Assembly: GCA_021823555.1 (NCBI GenBank)
Contig: JAKANW010000146.1
Location: 1-7,109 of the forward strand
Source: Chloroflexota bacterium
GTDB taxonomy: Bacteria > Chloroflexota > Anaerolineae > Anaerolineales > Villigracilaceae
Length of the DNA stretch: 7,109 nt
Direction: 5' to 3'
The translations under genes and the position numbers were made by a program. A model generated the notes under the pieces. The model saw only the letters and a list, made by a program, of their open reading frames with translations. It was not told the DNA's origin and made no database searches. Each line of letters begins with the position of its first letter. The first letter of the stretch is position 1. Shown in pieces: positions 5,451 through 7,109 of the stretch.

Positions 5451-6122
5451 TCACTCACCCGGTTTATATTCAAACCTGTAGCCCTCGATTTCCATATAGG
5501 GCTGCCAATGCTTGTAACTGACCGCGCGTATGCGGCGGGCGATCTCTTCCCTGCTCATATCAGGTTTGATGACGAACAGTTCGTTGAACTGTTTGCGCGT
5601 GAAAGGCGGGCGTGTCCATTTTTCGCTCGATACCGGCAGTTCCCGGCCATCGGCTATCAACGTCGCGATCTCGAAGAACAGCGCCATCTGGTTTTCGTAT
5701 GTGCGCTTGAGCAGCGAATCTACATCGTCATTGGGGTAGACGGGAAAACGCTTCACGGCGATGATCGCGCCGGTGTCCACCTTCGAAGCCATGTGGTGAC
5801 AGGTCGCGCCGTATTCCCTGGCATCCTCATACAGCGCGAAATTATTGCAGCCAATGCCGGGATATTCCGGCGAGGCTGGATGAAAATTGATGGCAGCTTT
5901 ACGGGCGCGCGCCAGCAGGTCGGCGGGCGCCACCCAGCGCGAGAGATACGAGACGATGTAATCGCCCTCCCAGGCGCGGATATCGGGTGGCAGGGGATCG
6001 CCCCAGCGGCCCAGGCAAAAGGTCACGCGCGCGAAGCGCTCCTGGCAGAACTCCAGGGCACGCGCACAGTCAGCGTCATCGGCTTTACCGAGAAAGAGCA
6101 GGGAAAGGTCAGTTTTATCCAT
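5451..6122 (-). CDS. Stand-alone formyltransferase-domain protein
   Basis: A 223-residue protein with the formyl_trans_N fold used by methionyl-tRNA formyltransferase, GAR transformylase and sugar-nucleotide N-formyltransferases, which move a formyl group from N10-formyl-tetrahydrofolate to an amine. The catalytic triad is visible: N79 and H81 in INFHPASPEYPG and D116 in VDTGAII. The tail (KWTRPPFTRKQF... through EIEGYRFEYKP) is not the usual fMet-tRNA-binding C-terminal domain, so this is not a normal Fmt (about 310 residues). A sugar-amine or other small acceptor is more likely. An in-frame ATG at 6131 would give three more residues (MGG), but it overlaps the -10 TATAAT. The ATG at 6122 lies where a transcript from that element would start, so I prefer it. 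The gene converges on the Nfo-like gene, 42 nt apart. Confidence 0.82.
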   Translation of the reverse strand: MDKTDLSLLFLGKADDADCARALEFCQERFARVTFCLGRWGDPLPPDIRAWEGDYIVSYLSRWVAPADLLARARKAAINFHPASPEYPGIGCNNFALYEDAREYGATCHHMASKVDTGAIIAVKRFPVYPNDDVDSLLKRTYENQMALFFEIATLIADGRELPVSSEKWTRPPFTRKQFNELFVIKPDMSREEIARRIRAVSYKHWQPYMEIEGYRFEYKPGE

Positions 6123-6129
6123 ACCTCCC

Positions 6130-6135
6130 ATTATA
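6130..6135 (-). promoter_or_regulatory. -10 TATAAT of the formyltransferase gene, likely leaderless
   Basis: A perfect TATAAT on the minus strand ends 7 nt before the ATG at 6122, placing the predicted +1 at or next to that ATG. It lies just downstream of the response-regulator terminator, so the gene needs its own promoter. The -35 region (TTCTTT at 17 nt) is poor and overlaps the terminator's U-tract. Confidence 0.5.
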
Positions 6136-6149
6136 GTGCGGCTCTTGTG

Positions 6150-6179
6150 CGAAAAGAAAACCTGCGCAAAAACGCAGGT
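6150..6179 (-). terminator. Intrinsic terminator of the response regulator gene
   Basis: On the minus strand, ACCTGCG (complement of 6173-6179) and CGCAGGT (complement of 6160-6166) form a perfect 7-bp GC-rich stem with a six-base loop, followed at once by TTTTCTTTTC (complement of 6150-6159). The stem's first base is the T of the TGA stop codon of the response regulator, so the coding sequence runs directly into the terminator. Confidence 0.85.
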
Positions 6180-6838
6180 CAGGTGGCGATGTATTCTCTT
6201 AGGTTGTGCTCCACTGCATAAGCTGCAGCCTCTGCCCGGTTATTGACCCCCAGTTTTGACAGGATGCTCGAAACGTAATTCCGCACGGTGCCTTCCCCCA
6301 GGAACAGGTTTTTGGCGATCTCGCGGTTGGTCTTACCTTCTGAAACCAGCAACAATACATGCTTCTCCTGCTGGCTCAGATGGGCAAAGGCCGAAGCCTC
6401 CTCTTCCTTCACAGCCCTGCGCACTTCCTGGAAGACTCGCTGGGTGACGGCCGGATCAAGCAGGGCCTCGCCGCGTCCCACCGCCTCCAGCGCCTTCACC
6501 AGATCCTCGCTGCCGATCTGCTTCAGGATATAGCCCGAAGCCCCGGCGCGGATGGCCGAAAACAACATTTCATCCTCCGCATACGAGGTCAACATAATGA
6601 CTTTGGTGCCTGGGAAGCGATTGACAATCTCCTCACAGGCCTCAATGCCCGATGTGCCCGGCAGGCGGATGTCCATGACCACCACATCGGGTTGGAGTGT
6701 GGTCACTTGCTCGATGGCCTCGCGGGCCGAACCGGCCTCCCCAACAACTTCAAATTGCGGGTTGCGCTCCAGTAATGATTTCAATCCCAGTCGGACCACT
6801 TCGTGGTCATCAACCAATAGAATTTTTTGCTTTACCAT
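6179..6838 (-). CDS. NarL/LuxR-family two-component response regulator
   Basis: A 219-residue cytosolic response regulator with an N-terminal receiver and a C-terminal LuxR-type helix-turn-helix. Receiver residues are complete: acidic pair D10-D11, phosphorylation site D56 in [10 protein letters not shown]84 and K106 in GYILKQ. The DNA-binding domain runs from about residue 150 ([18 protein letters not shown]) through the recognition helix [15 protein letters not shown] to about 210. It resembles LiaR/DevR-type regulators. The start is supported by AAGGAG 4 nt before the ATG. No histidine kinase is adjacent in the window: the neighbours are exodeoxyribonuclease III upstream (46 nt gap) and a formyltransferase downstream, past a terminator. 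The partner kinase and regulon are therefore unknown. Confidence 0.93.
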   Translation of the reverse strand: MVKQKILLVDDHEVVRLGLKSLLERNPQFEVVGEAGSAREAIEQVTTLQPDVVVMDIRLPGTSGIEACEEIVNRFPGTKVIMLTSYAEDEMLFSAIRAGASGYILKQIGSEDLVKALEAVGRGEALLDPAVTQRVFQEVRRAVKEEEASAFAHLSQQEKHVLLLVSEGKTNREIAKNLFLGEGTVRNYVSSILSKLGVNNRAEAAAYAVEHNLREYIAT

Positions 6839-6866
6839 AAAACTCCTTCGCCACTAATTCAAGACA

Positions 6867-6872
6867 ATTATA
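6867..6872 (-). promoter_or_regulatory. -10 element for the response regulator gene
   Basis: A consensus TATAAT on the minus strand lies 28 nt upstream of the ATG at 6838, in the 46-nt gap after the upstream xth stop. A start near 6860 leaves a leader of about 22 nt containing AAGGAG. No good -35 is seen at 16-18 nt (TTGATT lies at 14 nt), so a promoter separate from xth is likely but not certain. Confidence 0.45.
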
Positions 6873-6884
6873 CCCGACCAGGGG

Positions 6885-7109
6885 CTAATCAATGGCCGAT
6901 TCGTCCAAAGATAGTGTCACCGGACAGTGATCCGATCCCATAATGTCACCGTGAACAACCACATCCTTAACGGCATGCATGATTTCTTCAGAGACAAGGA
7001 AATAATCGAGCCGCCAACCAATACCCCTTGCCCTGGCATTTACCCGGTAAGTCCACCAGGTATATTCAACTTTTTCAGGATACAAGGCGCGGTATGCATC
7101 GACTAAATG
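6885..7109 (-). CDS. xth: Exodeoxyribonuclease III, 3' part (5' end outside window)
   Basis: The last 74 codons of an exonuclease III / AP endonuclease of the EEP (exonuclease-endonuclease-phosphatase) family, which cleaves 5' of abasic sites and degrades one strand of duplex DNA from 3' ends. The frame is open to the window edge. Visible family motifs are YTWWTYRVNARARGIGWR with DYFLVS, and the closing GSDHCPV with the catalytic Asp-His pair. The stop is TAG (complement of 6885-6887). The TTG at 7085 is internal, not a start. It lies 46 nt upstream of the response regulator on the same strand, so read-through into that gene is possible. The C-terminal motifs make the family call firm although only about a quarter to a third of the usual length is present. 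Confidence 0.93.
   Translation of the reverse strand, partial: HLVDAYRALYPEKVEYTWWTYRVNARARGIGWRLDYFLVSEEIMHAVKDVVVHGDIMGSDHCPVTLSLDESAID

Noticed and set aside
5508..6221. Open frame of 237 codons on the plus strand
   Set aside because: Antisense to the formyltransferase, whose catalytic motifs are intact; it also runs through the terminator of the response regulator.

Overview
The window is ordinary-looking bacterial chromosome with a moderately high GC content. The gene set and protein flavour suggest a member of Chloroflexota, probably class Anaerolineae: a RecO with a CxxC/CxxC zinc motif, twin short PHP phosphoesterases, a geranylgeranyl-reductase-family flavoprotein, an Nfo-like TIM-barrel protein and a LuxR-type regulator. 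This placement is inferred from memory of such proteins and is not proven. I see no CRISPR array, tRNA, rRNA, transposase or phage gene.

Layout, left to right. (1) The 3' part of recO runs off the left edge on the plus strand. (2) Converging on it, on the minus strand, are two paralogous PHP-domain phosphoesterases (1409-645 and 2614-1862). Between them lies a 38-codon, very acidic small ORF (1790-1674) with a good ribosome binding site, followed by a strong hairpin at 1550-1579. The downstream PHP gene has its own near-consensus sigma-70 promoter. (3) A minus-strand FAD-dependent oxidoreductase of the geranylgeranyl reductase family (4008-2704) carries a 150-bp palindromic repeat inserted in frame. 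(4) A divergent plus-strand pair follows: a small membrane diacylglycerol/undecaprenol kinase (4146-4535) and an endonuclease IV-like TIM-barrel protein (4554-5408), 18 nt apart. (5) Three minus-strand genes close the window: a stand-alone formyltransferase-domain protein (6122-5451), a NarL/LuxR-type response regulator (6838-6179) with a clear intrinsic terminator at its stop codon, and the 3' end of an exodeoxyribonuclease III gene running off the right edge.

Functionally, three genes belong to DNA repair families (recO, the Nfo-like gene, xth) and two to lipid chemistry (the kinase and the flavoprotein), while the PHP proteins are metal-dependent phosphoesterases of unknown substrate. There is no evidence of one dedicated multi-gene system. 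The most interesting item is the repeat inside the flavoprotein gene. It lies between two copies of CATTG, and removing exactly 150 bp restores a smooth shorter protein. Next are the unannotated acidic mini-ORF and two genes whose -10 elements sit so close to the ATG that leaderless transcripts are likely.
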